The notes under the pieces were generated by a model. It ran no database searches. It saw only the letters and a program-made list of their open reading frames with translations, and had not been told where the DNA came from. The translations under genes were made by a program, and so were the position numbers. Positions 22,046 through 32,452 of a stretch of 64,000 bases of DNA are shown here, one piece after another (within the stretch, counting starts at the first letter, position 1; every line of letters begins with the position of its first letter). Where the stretch lies: the NCBI GenBank assembly GCA_951812925.1, contig OX638372.1:41228245-41292244 (forward strand), read 5' to 3'. Source of the stretch: Calliopum simillimum (Eukaryota > Arthropoda > Insecta > Diptera > Lauxaniidae).

Positions 22046-22716
22046 ACAAAAGGACCTTGGAGTAATTTTTGATTCAAGCTTCACATTTAAATCTCATTAT
22101 GATTATGTTGTTTCTAAATCTTATGCTATGTTAGGCTTTATCAAAATAAATTCTTTAAATTTTAAAGGCCCCATGACAGTGAAAGCTCTATATATTTTCT
22201 TGGTAAGAAGCATTCTGGAGTATTGCTCAATTATTTGGGATCCCTTCAATACTGATAGCTCAGATAGAATTGAAAAAATTCAAAGAAATTTTACTAGGCT
22301 TGCATTGTATAAACTGCAGTGGCCAGATGGAGTTCCTTGCTATGATTCAAGGCGAAAACTCTTGGGGCTACAGTCTTTAAAAGATCGTCGTGTGTCCTCT
22401 TCTTTAACTTTTGTTTATAATATTTTGTCTGGTAAAATTAATTGTAAGGAGATTTCCGATTCATTTGTACCTAATAGAAATTTAAGACATAATCGTTTGT
22501 TTGAAGATCAAGTCCATAGGACAAATTCTGCTCTTAATGAACCGATTGCTAAGTGTATTCGTATTTGTAATAATTATTCCCAATTGTTAAATTTTAATTT
22601 AAGTTTAAACTTATCTAAGCTTAATTTATTTGTTTTATTTAATTAAATTAAGATTATAGTCTGTAAGATTTATTCTGTAGACCGAAACAAATAATAAAAT
22701 ACAATAAAAAAAAAAG
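22046..22716 (+). mobile_element. 5'-truncated Jockey-superfamily LINE, RT C-terminus and poly(A) tail
   Basis: One unbroken frame from 22050 to the TAA after codon 22644 reads KDLGVIFDSSFTFKSHYDYV, then KALYIFLVRSILEYCSIIWD, then RIEKIQRNFTRLAL and RRKLLGLQSLKDRRV. DLGVxFD, LY..LVRSxLEYxSxIW and IExxQ..F.R.AL are the C-terminal reverse-transcriptase and thumb blocks of Jockey/CR1-type elements that lack RNase H. A short 3' UTR with AATAAAATACAATAAA and a poly(A) run (22705-22715) follows. About 198 codons remain open, suggesting a fairly recent insertion. The copy sits in repeat R and abuts the inverted-repeat element at 22720. Confidence 0.85.
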
Positions 22717-22719
22717 TTT

Positions 22720-23289
22720 GCTTTAAACCGCCCATTTTGAAAGCTTAACGGTTTTGAAATTTAAGGAAAAAAAAATGTTTCCTCCAAATTAGTTGCTTAA
22801 TGATTTTTTCCCATTGCTCCGCCATTTGACGTCCGATCATCGAGCGTGTCTGCATGTGGGCTATGTTTCATTTATAGAAGTAATATATTCCAAAGATTTT
22901 TTTCGACTAGTTGTACTCATTATCTCAGTTTCGACCACCCAAGGACACTTCATGAAATTGAAGCCCATAAAAAATCATAAAGTTCATCTCTACATAGTTT
23001 TCTCAAATTGTTGAAATTGAAGAAGTTATAGCAAATCTAGAACTTCAGTACAAGATATGAAAAAGAGGATGTTCGGATGAATCGGCCCCTAAAACTATGT
23101 AAAATTCTTTTTTTTATTTATTTGCATACTGCTTGGAATGTCAAATGTTCAAAAAAAGAATTTTGCATAGTTTCAGGGAGCGATTTTCGTTTTTATAAAT
23201 CAAATAACGTTTTATTTAGGGTCGAAAAAAAATTTTTTTTTTCCTGCAAAATCAAAACCGATAAGCTTTCTAAATGGGCGGCTTAAAGC
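22720..23289. mobile_element. 570-bp element with about 60-bp terminal inverted repeats
   Basis: GCTTTAAACCGCCCATTTTG with AAAGCTT (22720-22746) is inverted as AAGCTTTCTAAATGGGCGG with CTTAAAGC (23263-23289). Pairing continues inward through AAGCTTAACGGTTTTGA / AATCAAAACCGATAAGCTT and an A-rich tract, to about 22780 and 23231. The interior has no recognisable coding sequence. It is a non-autonomous DNA element of unknown family. Confidence 0.65.
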
Positions 23290-26200
23290 GATTTTTTTTT
23301 TCTTTTTGTGTGGGATCGATAAGTACTATCTAGTATATACGGAAAAAAATTACCAAGTTTATAGCCATTTGCAGCGCAAAGTAGGCGGCGTGGCAGATAT
23401 TTAAAATTATAAGCATATGTTCTTGATCAGCGCCACGTTCTGAGTCGATTTAAAATTGTCTTTCTGTCAAAATATATACCATGCGAAAAGTAAGCCTTCG
23501 TCGTAGAAGACAAGAAGTTCGATGGATTGAAAATTTGCGAAATCGTTTGAAGGTGTAATGGGCTAAATAAATCATAAACTGAATTTGTATAGAGTTCTAA
23601 TTTAATCAAACTGTTATACTATTAGGCACTCTTTAAATCAGTATATCAGTCGCCCACGCCTGCACGCAAAACTGTGAATATCATAGGTTCATGTATATGT
23701 ACTCAGTACTTCTGCATGTGCACTACCTTTGCTTTAGGGGTAGCTTAGACTTAAGTTCAAACTTAGCTCAGCGTTGCGTTTGCAATATTACATGCAAGCA
23801 AAATAGAGTGAACACAGGCTGACTTTGCCATACGTTTTAATTTTCGGTACCTATATTTCAATATATTTTGCCAATTATTGCACATGTAACAAGTGTTTTT
23901 TTTAAGCAGTGGGCTTTTCATAATACCTTTGTTGCAATATGCAATTATCAAAAGCATTCTTTTCAAATTGGTATGCTGAACAAAGAACATCTTAAGTGTG
24001 ATTTAATATTTTTTTTCCGTAAAGTCGTAATTTCAATATATTTCATAAGAAAGTGAAACCATTAAATTATCAAAGGCCATAAAAACTTCAAACGGATTTT
24101 CATAATTTCCAGAGATTTTTGGATTTCTAAGGTAAAGTAACATAAATTAAAAATAGAGAAAAATTAGAAAAGTGGATCATTGTATTTTGTAACTTAGGAA
24201 AAAATAGTGCGAAGGCGTATAATTATACAGCGGAGCTCCACTGTGGCAAAAGTTTTTCTGTAAGAAGATTTGGCGCATCTTCAGCTGGTGGCCTGGAGAT
24301 GCGCAGCTTTTAAAGTTTACACTTCTTAAACAAGCACCATTTCATCAAGAAACTTTCAAGAAGCCCTAATAATTTACCACGTGAAAATTGGGTCACCATA
24401 ACCAAACTACAACACGAGCATCTTACCGATGCTGATTTCAAATATCCAGAAAGCTCCAGAAAGAATTTTTAAATACAAGGCGTAATTGGAAACTTTTTTT
24501 TATGCTGAAATTTATGTGCTTCGCAGATTCATAAATCATTGCAGAATAAACTGACTGATTTCTGCAGTTTCAACGACAAATGAATTGTGCTAGCAGTCTT
24601 CAGCTTAAGTTTTAATTTTTACGCTACTGTGGAATTCAAAATCTCTGGGAAAATTTAAGTAATTTTGTGAATTTAAAACATGCGCATAGTTTTCTTTCCA
24701 AATTTCTCAAATTCAACATATATATTTATATATACATAAAACTCGTGTTCGACGCCTCGATATATACATACATGTACGATGGCCACAAAATGGCGGTGAA
24801 GTTTTTCCAAAACTTTTAGTTTAATTTTAAACTAATAATACTTAATTCTTGAATACAACATTCCATTCTATTCAAAATTTTTTTTTTTTTTTTCATGAAA
24901 CGTTTGAATTAAATTCATAAATTGTCAATTCAATAAAATAAATAATAATTTAATGTCTTAAAAGTAATACCGAAGTCTTTAGTACTTCTTTAATTCAATG
25001 CAAGTTTGATTGACCTATGATTTTCCGAAATCATTTAGAATTTAAATAATACTTAAATTTAATTAAAATTTTCTTTTATTTCAAATAAATTCATTGAAAT
25101 ATTTTGTTTCTCGATATAAGAACCTATATGATGATGCCCTTTTAAAACTTTTTTTTTTTGTTTTCATAATTAAAAATATTTTAAAATAATTTAAAATTTT
25201 TATTTAAAATTTCCTCATTGTTAATAATGGGTTAATGCACAAAAAGTATCTTCAATCTTAGTTCTTAATTCCAAAAAAGAAGCAAAAGCAAAGATAAAAT
25301 ACAACAAAAAAAGTTTCAACTGGGTAATTATTCTATTAGAGAGATTAAGCTAGTGTTTAACTATAATTAGTGAGAGTATTTTACACACATTCCATAACTG
25401 CAGCATCACATCGCTACGCTGAGCTCAACGTCATCGATGCAGCCGCTAAATGTGTAAGTGAGTTTTACTCCTATTTTTAACTCTCTTTATCGTAGTTATA
25501 TTTTAAATTGATTGAAATAAGAAAACAAAAACAAAGAAATACTCCAAAGCTCTTCTTTGAATTGATATGTTCTCAAATTTATAGCTATAGTGTTTCGGTT
25601 TTCATTATGTTTCAATCTTTTTTTTTTATTTGCTCTTTAATTTGCTAAGGCTTAATCTGCAATGTTGTTAAAAATTGTATCAACAATGTTGACAAAACCA
25701 AAATTTTGAATTAACCTTTTTTTTGCACAATATTGAAATTTACATTACATTTTTTCTATCTATTTTTGAATAGTACCTATATAAAATGTATAAATGCTAT
25801 TTAGTATATTTAATATTTTGAATTAACATATTATCATAAATAATGAATAAATTGTAAACACTTTAATAAGTCTTGTGATGACAACGTAATTTTGTTAGTT
25901 TGAATTTGCTTTTGGTTGGGTTTGGGAGAGATTGAGGGTCTCTCAGACTATGGTTGGGCTAGGGACAAGACTCGAGACAGAATAACACCTACTGTCACCT
26001 ACTGTCCCACCAGAAAGATAGAGTAGTTTACCTTGCGCCTGATTTGTAAAGATTTTATGTTCTAGTTTAACTTGCCTTAAGGCAGTTTATTAATTTTGAT
26101 CCTTGTTTGGGGTTTTTATTTTTTTTTTCTTTGCATTTTCACTATTATGTAATTGTGCACGATTTTTTTTATGGATGATAATTAAAAGGCATTGTTAGTG

Positions 26201-26469
26201 TAGGGCACGAATCCCCCCCCATATCCCGACGAGCATAGACCTGGAATCACTAGCGTGCACACACCTGCTCTGCATCAACTTATTGCCACCTATCTTATGG
26301 AAACATTAGATAGATTTTCCCCTATCCATCTCTTATAGAGATCGATTCATTGTGGTTCTGCATTTTTTTTTTGCATCTCAATTAATTTATCATTACAAAG
26401 GACACGCCTACTACCTATACAAAAAATATAAAATTTTTTGAAACGATATATTAAAAACATTACTTACAT
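23290..26469. other. AT-rich spacer
   Basis: No gene or family repeat is recognised over 3 kb. An 8-bp-stem hairpin (GCGCATCT / AGATGCGC) lies at 24271-24303. A less AT-rich stretch at 25900-26050 and a C run at 26212-26220 have no assignable function. Confidence 0.45.
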
Positions 26470-26845
26470 AGAGAAAACAACATTGTCAAAAATGCCAGAA
26501 ACGTGGTTATTTAAACAACGTTGCGACCCTTGTTTTGAAATTAGCTTTTACCACGTTCGTGAGTGTTTTGACCACGTTTCGTAGCTGATTTGGATTTTAT
26601 TACGTTTTGTGGTGTTTTGACCACGTTTCGATGCTGATTTGGATTTAACAGTGCTTGACAGCCTGCATTGCTAAATAAGTTTCAACCACGTTCGTGAGTG
26701 ATTTAGCAACAGACCATACAAATATGATCTTATAGCGTTGTTAAATACAATTTAGCAACGAAACGTAGTTAAAACACTCATGAACGTGGTAGAAACTCAT
26801 TTAGCAACGCAAGTTATGCTTTTTTTCTTCGTTCTGTGTATGTAA
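26470..26845. repeat. palindromic repeat built on CCACGTT(C/T)GTGAGTG motifs
   Basis: ACCACGTTCGTGAGTG occurs at about 26551 and 26685, GACCACGTTTCG at about 26569 and 26619, and the inverse forms AACGAAACGTAGTT and CATGAACGTGGT near 26756-26790. The right end ATTTAGCAACGCAAGTT...TCTGTGTATG (about 26800-26840) recurs at 53612-53670. It is a MITE-like element with short repeated sub-motifs in both orientations; it lies 340 bp downstream of the FREP gene's 3' end. Confidence 0.6.
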
Positions 26846-27180
26846 ATACAAATGCCATAGCTGGTGAAGTTCAATACAAGACCCTGATAAATCAAACAAA
26901 AGCAATTGGAACCTGCCATGCAAGTACATTTTTCAGAACTCTATATACAAAAGGGTATATAATTTTTGGTCCGGCAAAATATAGCGCTCTTACCAATTGT
27001 TCATAAAAAACGAATAAAATATGTCAAATGTGGTTATTACTTTATCTCAGTCTGCAGATTAAAACAATATCTCTACAAGCGACTAGAAAATATCTAATAA
27101 TAATGTTTGTAGAAATTATAACATTTTGCTTTTGATTTTTAATGAATAACATCAAATTCCGCAAATAATAATGAACAATC
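26846..27180. other. 3' flank of the FREP gene
   Basis: AT-rich spacer between the palindromic repeat and the FREP poly(A) signal. Nothing else is recognised. Confidence 0.5.
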
Positions 27181-27186
27181 TTTATT
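27181..27186 (-). terminator. polyadenylation signal AATAAA of the FREP gene
   Basis: TTTATT on the plus strand reads AATAAA on the minus strand, 10 nt after the stop codon at 27197-27199. The 3' UTR would be very short. Confidence 0.6.
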
Positions 27187-27196
27187 TTAATACTTT

Positions 27197-29021
27197 TTAC
27201 TGCCTCGGGCGTATAGCCATATGCACATACGTAATATAATTATGTTTCAGATTTGGAGGATATGGGTGCCATCTAATTTCGCTTAAATAATGCATACCGT
27301 TGCCGTATATTCCATTTAAATGGCTAAAAAAAAAAAATGTTCATACAAATCAGTACCAAAGAAACAAAAAACAAAGAATTACCCCAAACCAACGCCAACT
27401 TTATGCCACCACGCCCCTTTATGAACTGCAGCACAATTATAATTTGTTTCATCATTGTCGTTGTCATATGTAGACCATTTTGTACCTTTGTAATACGTTA
27501 AACAGTCACCTTTAGTGGTAGTACTTTTAAAGTTCCCTATAGTTTTCAAGGCATACTTTTCAGTTTCACTGCCAATGGCAAAATAACTATATAGAGCCCA
27601 AAATTTTACGCCATTGTTAAGTTCAAGTTGCACCCAAAGTTCGTGTTCTGTTGAGGTTGTAAGGGTGTAAATTTTATCTAATCCTATCCAGAAACTTCTA
27701 TTCAAATCTCCAAAACCAAGTTTGAACTTATTCCATCCCTGATAAAAATCAGTGTGGTTATCTTGTCTTCTTTGGATTATCAACCATGTACCATCCGTTT
27801 CTTTATTGTCAACACTCTTCAGGCAGTATGCATCAAACGGATCGAGACCAGAATTTGTAACATGTATTTTATAGACACCGTTTTGACCATTTCCTCCCAT
27901 AGCCTCAGCGCAAGATAATTTCGTAGATGGAGTAGGTTTTGTTGTTGTTGTTGTGGTTTCTATTTGTGTTGGATCAGTTGTTGTGCTGTAATTTTTTCCA
28001 GAATCAGAACCAGAGCAGCAGAGTGGAAGTGTATGTGAAACTGTAAAAATTTCAGCGGTTATCACCATCTGTTGCTCTACACTGGAAAGATTAGATTAAA
28101 TTAGATGAGTGTTATCAGCTAATGTGAACTCTTAGATGGCAGAAATAAAGCTAAAAACTATATTTCCAACATTGGGTTATCAATTACACAGGCACACCCC
28201 CTACCTCCATGTATTTTGGGGCGTTGAGCCTGAATATGACAACATAAAATCGATCTGATAGCCCATTTTCTTTCGCGCTAATGCCCCCTACTTTCCCCCT
28301 TGTGGGTCACAATTCCCCTTGGTATAAACATTCAAAAATGTGTGTATTTGTTAGGTTTTTGGGTGCGCTGAAATCAAAGAGAGTTATAAAAAAATTATTT
28401 CAGCCACAAAGTCACCCCCTAGCATCCCCTTATAAACGCCCAGAGAGGCTTGAAAGTTAATTTTTTTAGAAAATTAAAAATCTTAGTAATTTTACGGTTT
28501 TTCAGTGTGTTCATAAAATTTTTTCTTGCAAGGTCATCATAAAATCATGCAACAAACAATTTTCTAAAATATCTTAACCTATTATATCCTGTCTTTTTGA
28601 CCTTTTTCCAAAAAAACTGGGTTAAAATGGTTTAATGTGTTCCACAAAAATATTTTACAGAATATTTTAGGAAAAACTTATTTTTCCATAATTTTCTTGG
28701 TTTTTTATCTTACATTGTTTCCATAGTTTTCTTATTGTTAGTCTCAATATCATGAAAATTAGCTTCTAATCTATCTAAACGCATATTAACATTCTTTTCC
28801 ATTTGATCTAGACGTTCCAGTAATTCTTTTAAGATATCATTGTCATATCGAAATGATTTCTGAAAAAGAGAAATTTTTAAAACTTTATTTTTTTCTAATT
28901 GAAAGAATTTTTATGAAGCATTAGGTACTGATTTTCATACCTTGGCGTTTGTAGAATTAACTATATCCTTTGCTAAAGTGATGTGCAGTACTATAAAAGC
29001 GGTTGCTATTAATACAAACAT
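27197..29021 (-). CDS. secreted fibrinogen-related protein (FREP), 350 aa, four exons
   Basis: Exons in transcript order: 29021-28941, 28859-28714, 28081-27383, 27323-27197. Lengths 81, 146, 699 and 127 give an uninterrupted 351-codon frame. Donors are GTATGA, GTAAGA and GTAATT; acceptors TTTTCAG, TTTCCAG and TTTTTAG; introns are 81, 632 and 59 nt. Residues 1-17 (MFVLIATAFIVLHITLA) form a signal peptide. Exon 2 encodes a heptad-rich coiled coil (ELLERLDQMEKNVNMRLDRL, about 38-57), probably for oligomerisation. Then come a CC pair (97-98), a Thr/Pro-rich linker (about 108-130) and the fibrinogen C-terminal domain (133-350): CAEAM, GTWLIIQRRQD, FYQGWNKFKLGFGD, FWIGLDKI, the calcium-site stretch YDNDNDE (281-287), NCA, GAWW, then HLNGIYGNG and the closing IRP. 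Family members are extracellular lectin-like proteins, often immune. The Cys normally found after WWY is absent, while a Cys appears in GDCL (269) where GDSL is usual. No frame break is seen; I consider it functional. Confidence 0.88.
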
Positions 29022-29047
29022 GTTGATCACCTTACGATAGTTCTATT

Positions 29048-29081
29048 ACTAACTGCCAATTTTAGAAATTATTTATTTATA
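29048..29081 (-). promoter_or_regulatory. core promoter of the FREP gene (TATA box and initiator)
   Basis: Reading the minus strand, TATAAATA lies at 29081-29074 and an initiator-like GGCAGTTAG with its A at 29054, 27 nt downstream. That predicts a 32-nt 5' UTR before the ATG at 29021. The spacing is standard for a TATA-driven fly promoter and suggests a tightly regulated, possibly inducible or tissue-specific gene. Confidence 0.55.
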
Positions 29082-29853
29082 GCTGATATTAATGTTTTCT
29101 TAAACGTGAAATCGAAATCAGTTAAGGGAAAAATTTAGCGATAAGCTTTGGCTTAGAAATTCCGAAGGGTAGGTAACCGGAAACTAGGGTTAATTGCAAT
29201 TAGCCAGATAAAAACCATATTCAACAGTGTTTAGTTTCGCTTCATGAAATGTATTTCGTTCTGTATTTTATTACCAGCATGCGCTTGACTTAGTTGCATA
29301 ACGTAAGAAGAATCTTTCAGAAATTTGATTTAAGTAATTGTTTGCATATCTAAGATGTCACACCGCTTTAACTGAATCTATACAGCTTCTTTCTAGAGCT
29401 TGCTAATATTATAATGTTATTTCTAGTAGTTTTTTTGCTGTCTTAGGGACATATTTTATGGTGTGTCTGTTGGGAATTTTTTATCGCTTGAATTTTAGTA
29501 TTCAAAATTTCATCAAGATTTCGATCTTTTTTTTTCGTTTTATGATGACAAACCAACACGTATTGGAAGGCAAAAATTCTTATTCTAATTCTTTATGTGT
29601 TTATAATGCAGGCTTGTTAATTATTGAACAGGCCAAATATAGTGCCCTTACTAATTACACCATGCAACAATTTAAAAAAAATGTGATAGGCACAAGACTT
29701 GGCTATACTCGAACGACAGCCCTACCATAGCTGAGTAAAATCCCAGATGGGTTTTGCAAAATTAGCTTCATAACAGTTTTTATCGACCTCTAAAGTTTTT
29801 GTCAGAGACTCCTCAGTTTCCGATCAATAGCTCTGTACTGTTTGGCAGTTAGT
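29082..29853. other. 5' flank of the FREP gene and spacer
   Basis: No further gene is recognised. An open frame at 29458-29730 has no recognisable domain. No clear NF-kB or GATA clusters were identified by eye. Confidence 0.4.
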
Positions 29854-29932
29854 CTACTGTGAGGAAGAGCATATGATAGTCTAAGGACTTGCGCTGCGTG
29901 GAGAGGCCCGGGTTCAAATCATTCACTCGGTG
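29854..29932 (+). repeat. tRNA-like segment, possible SINE
   Basis: GGCCCGGGTTCAAATCATTC (29905-29924) resembles the T-arm and B box, and an A-box-like GTGAGGAAGAGCATATG lies upstream. No clean acceptor pairing is visible, so it is regarded as a tRNA-derived repeat. Confidence 0.35.
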
Positions 29933-30802
29933 ATTTTAAATTTTTTAATTTCTATAAACTTGTACACAATTTGTCTGAAGAGTCTTCGGATATAGTGAAA
30001 AATTAATAAAAAAATTTTTATCCACACTGAAATTTGAACACGGAACAAATTGCTCAGAAATATATAACAAACTCTTTAGCATATTCGACTATGAAACCTT
30101 ATGACATTTTTGTGTAAAATTTGAGTTTAAAATAAATTTTTTGAAATTTATAGATAAAATAAAAAAAATTGTGCTTTTTCTGGCCCGAATGTATTGCATA
30201 AGGAGATAATTGACCTTTTTCTGGTCCAACTGTAGTGGATAAGGATAATATAAAACGTTAATAGAACTTTATATGTGATGGTACCAGAATTTGGACTGTT
30301 TGGTTTCTTCCATGGAGTAGTTTGCCAACTAGTTTTGGAATAGTTTGTGGTCCTATAGAGAACTGTATACAAAAATATCTGCTAATTACAACTTTAATAA
30401 CTTTTGTAACTCTTAACATTTCTCCATATATAAAAATGTGTAAATTGACACAATGAAAACCATAATTTGTCATACAAAAGATGACAGTTTTTCTTCTGTG
30501 TTTTTGTTTTTTATTTTTTGGAAATAAATGTGAGCACATAATGTCATACATTTACAAAGCAAAAAAATGTCTCCTTTAAAATACACTTACTGTTATAAGG
30601 CAATAACAGGGACACATGACACATAGCAATCATTATTGAAGACGTTACCATGTTGTGCGCTCTGATGGCAGCATAAAACATTCAAACCATGTAATACGGA
30701 TATTTAAAAGTTTTTTGTTTTTTCATTTGCAGTCATTGTCAGATATAAATAATAAAAATAGGGCATTTTTCATCAAATCATCCATTCCGCCACGCAATTG
30801 AG
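29933..30802. other. AT-rich spacer
   Basis: Nothing recognised. A CTTTTTCTGG motif is repeated at 30173 and 30214. Confidence 0.45.
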
Positions 30803-31056
30803 GCGTTGCGTGCAATAACGCCCCAAGTCGAAAAATGGCACTTCGAGATAATTCAATTTAAAGTTTTTAAATGCTGATAAAAAGAACAAACCATAATTTA
30901 AACCTTGAAAAACAAATTTATTCAATTAAACCTAATAAAATGAGTAAATAATTACCTCTAACACATAATACTAACGCATATTGACAGAATTATCGAAGAA
31001 GGAAAAACTTAAATTGTAGGGCGTTTTTGCATAAATCCATTTGAATATCACTGTAG

Positions 31057-31428
31057 TAACGTTAGCATTTTGCTTGGGAAACCAGCAAAACTGTTCCGAT
31101 TTTGATGATTTTTTTTTTTTAAATGAGGGGAATGAAATATACTTTCTCTTCAATTATTTATAAATGTGCGTTTTTGTTTATTTCTTTAAAATTTTAGTAT
31201 TATAAAATGCACGCATACATTTGCATCTAAGTTTTGCACCTGATAACGTTAGCATTTTGCTTGGGAAATCGGCAAAACTGTTCTGATTTTAATGATTTTT
31301 TTTTTAAAATGAGGGGAATGAAATATACTTTCACCCCAATTATTTATAAATGTGCATATTTGTTTATTTCTTTAAAATTTCAATTTTATAAAATGCATGC
31401 ATACATTGCATCTAAGTTTTGCACCTGG
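31057..31428 (+). repeat. 187-bp tandem duplication
   Basis: TAACGTTAGCATTTTGCTTG opens both units (31057 and 31244) and TCTAAGTTTTGCACCTG closes both (about 31241 and 31427). The copies differ by scattered substitutions and small A/T-run changes. No coding role is apparent. Confidence 0.85.
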
Positions 31429-31744
31429 TAAATATTTTTTTGTAAACGGCTATAGAGATTTTAACGAAATTTGTTACAATGTTTTATATTAGTATAATAT
31501 TAAGACTGGGATAAATTCTAACCCTGTAGATACTCATAGAAAGGCGTAGCAAATTCTTTAAAATTAGAATTTATTGGGCCATATTTCGCAAATGGTGGCT
31601 CAGTTTGGTAGACAAATGCTGATTATAAATAGCGAAATGTGGATGGGATGGCAAGAGTGTCACACCCACTTTTAAAGCCTTGAATATTTTGATTCAATAT
31701 TACACAAAAGCGGCGCTATGGATTTTAATGAATTTATAGAATAT

Positions 31745-32200
31745 TGAAATCAAAAAAAATTTTCGAATTCTTGTCTTTTTTTACTCTTTTGACTATAACT
31801 TATTTTAGATCAAAGATAGGAAAAGACAAAATCTAATAAAAAATAAGGAGATAAAGTTTCCTTTAAAATGCTTTATTGAAAAATTTCTTAGGCTACAAAT
31901 TTATCGAAATATGGTCACTCAAACATAGCAATTTTTTTACCCAGCCGGAAAAATGGATTTAATTCAAAAGCAAGGAACCTTACGACAAAAAAGTATATTA
32001 CGCAGAAAATGCTTGGAATCGTCCAAAAATATGTGTGAATTTTTTGCAAAATTTTTTCGAACATTTTATAATTTTTCAAAATTTGGCTAAAAAAAAAAAA
32101 AAAAAATCAAAATAAAATCACACGTACTCTTTGGGCAATTCTAAGCATTTTTTGCCTTTATAATTTTTTCGCTCGGCACCTTGGTTTTGAGTAAAAACCT
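31745..32200 (+). repeat. dispersed repeat R, copy 3
   Basis: Shares ACTCTTTTGACTATAACTT, CCTTACGACAAAAAAGTATA and GGGCAATTCTAAGCATTTTT with the copies at 8120-8430, 21800-22045 and 44480-44710. An A run of about 18 lies at 32089-32106. Confidence 0.55.
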
Positions 32201-32452
32201 TTTTTTCCTACCGCGAACTGATTTATGCAAAAACGCCCCAAGTCGCACTACGCCCTTCTTGCACGCAACTATTTAAACAGTATATATAATATATAAGTAT
32301 ATTATATATATTGCTCTACCACATTCTGTGATCGTAAATGGAAGTTGAAATTAAGTACACATATATTTGAGGACCCAAACTTTTCAAAAAAGCGATGGGC
32401 GCAAAAACGCCCTAAGTCGACTTAGAGCGTTAATGCACGCAACGCCTCAAGT

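Larger units (their letters stand above)
30803..32452. mobile_element. 1.65-kb element with inverted ends and internal CGCCC(C/T)AAGTCG motifs
   Basis: TTGAGGCGTTGCGTGCAATA followed by ACGCCCCAAGTCG (30803-30835) is inverted at about 32418-32452 (GAGCGTTAATGCACGCAACG then CCTCAAG). The submotif CGCCCCAAGTCG, with GCAAAAACGCC before it, occurs again at 32229-32254 and 32401-32420, and an inverse AGGGCGTTTTTGCATAAATC at 31018-31037. The interior contains a tandem duplication (31057-31428) and repeat R copy 3, and no transposase. Confidence 0.6.

Noticed and set aside
24271..24303. GCGCATCT/AGATGCGC hairpin as an RNA gene
   Set aside because: Only an 8-bp stem with no promoter or conserved context.
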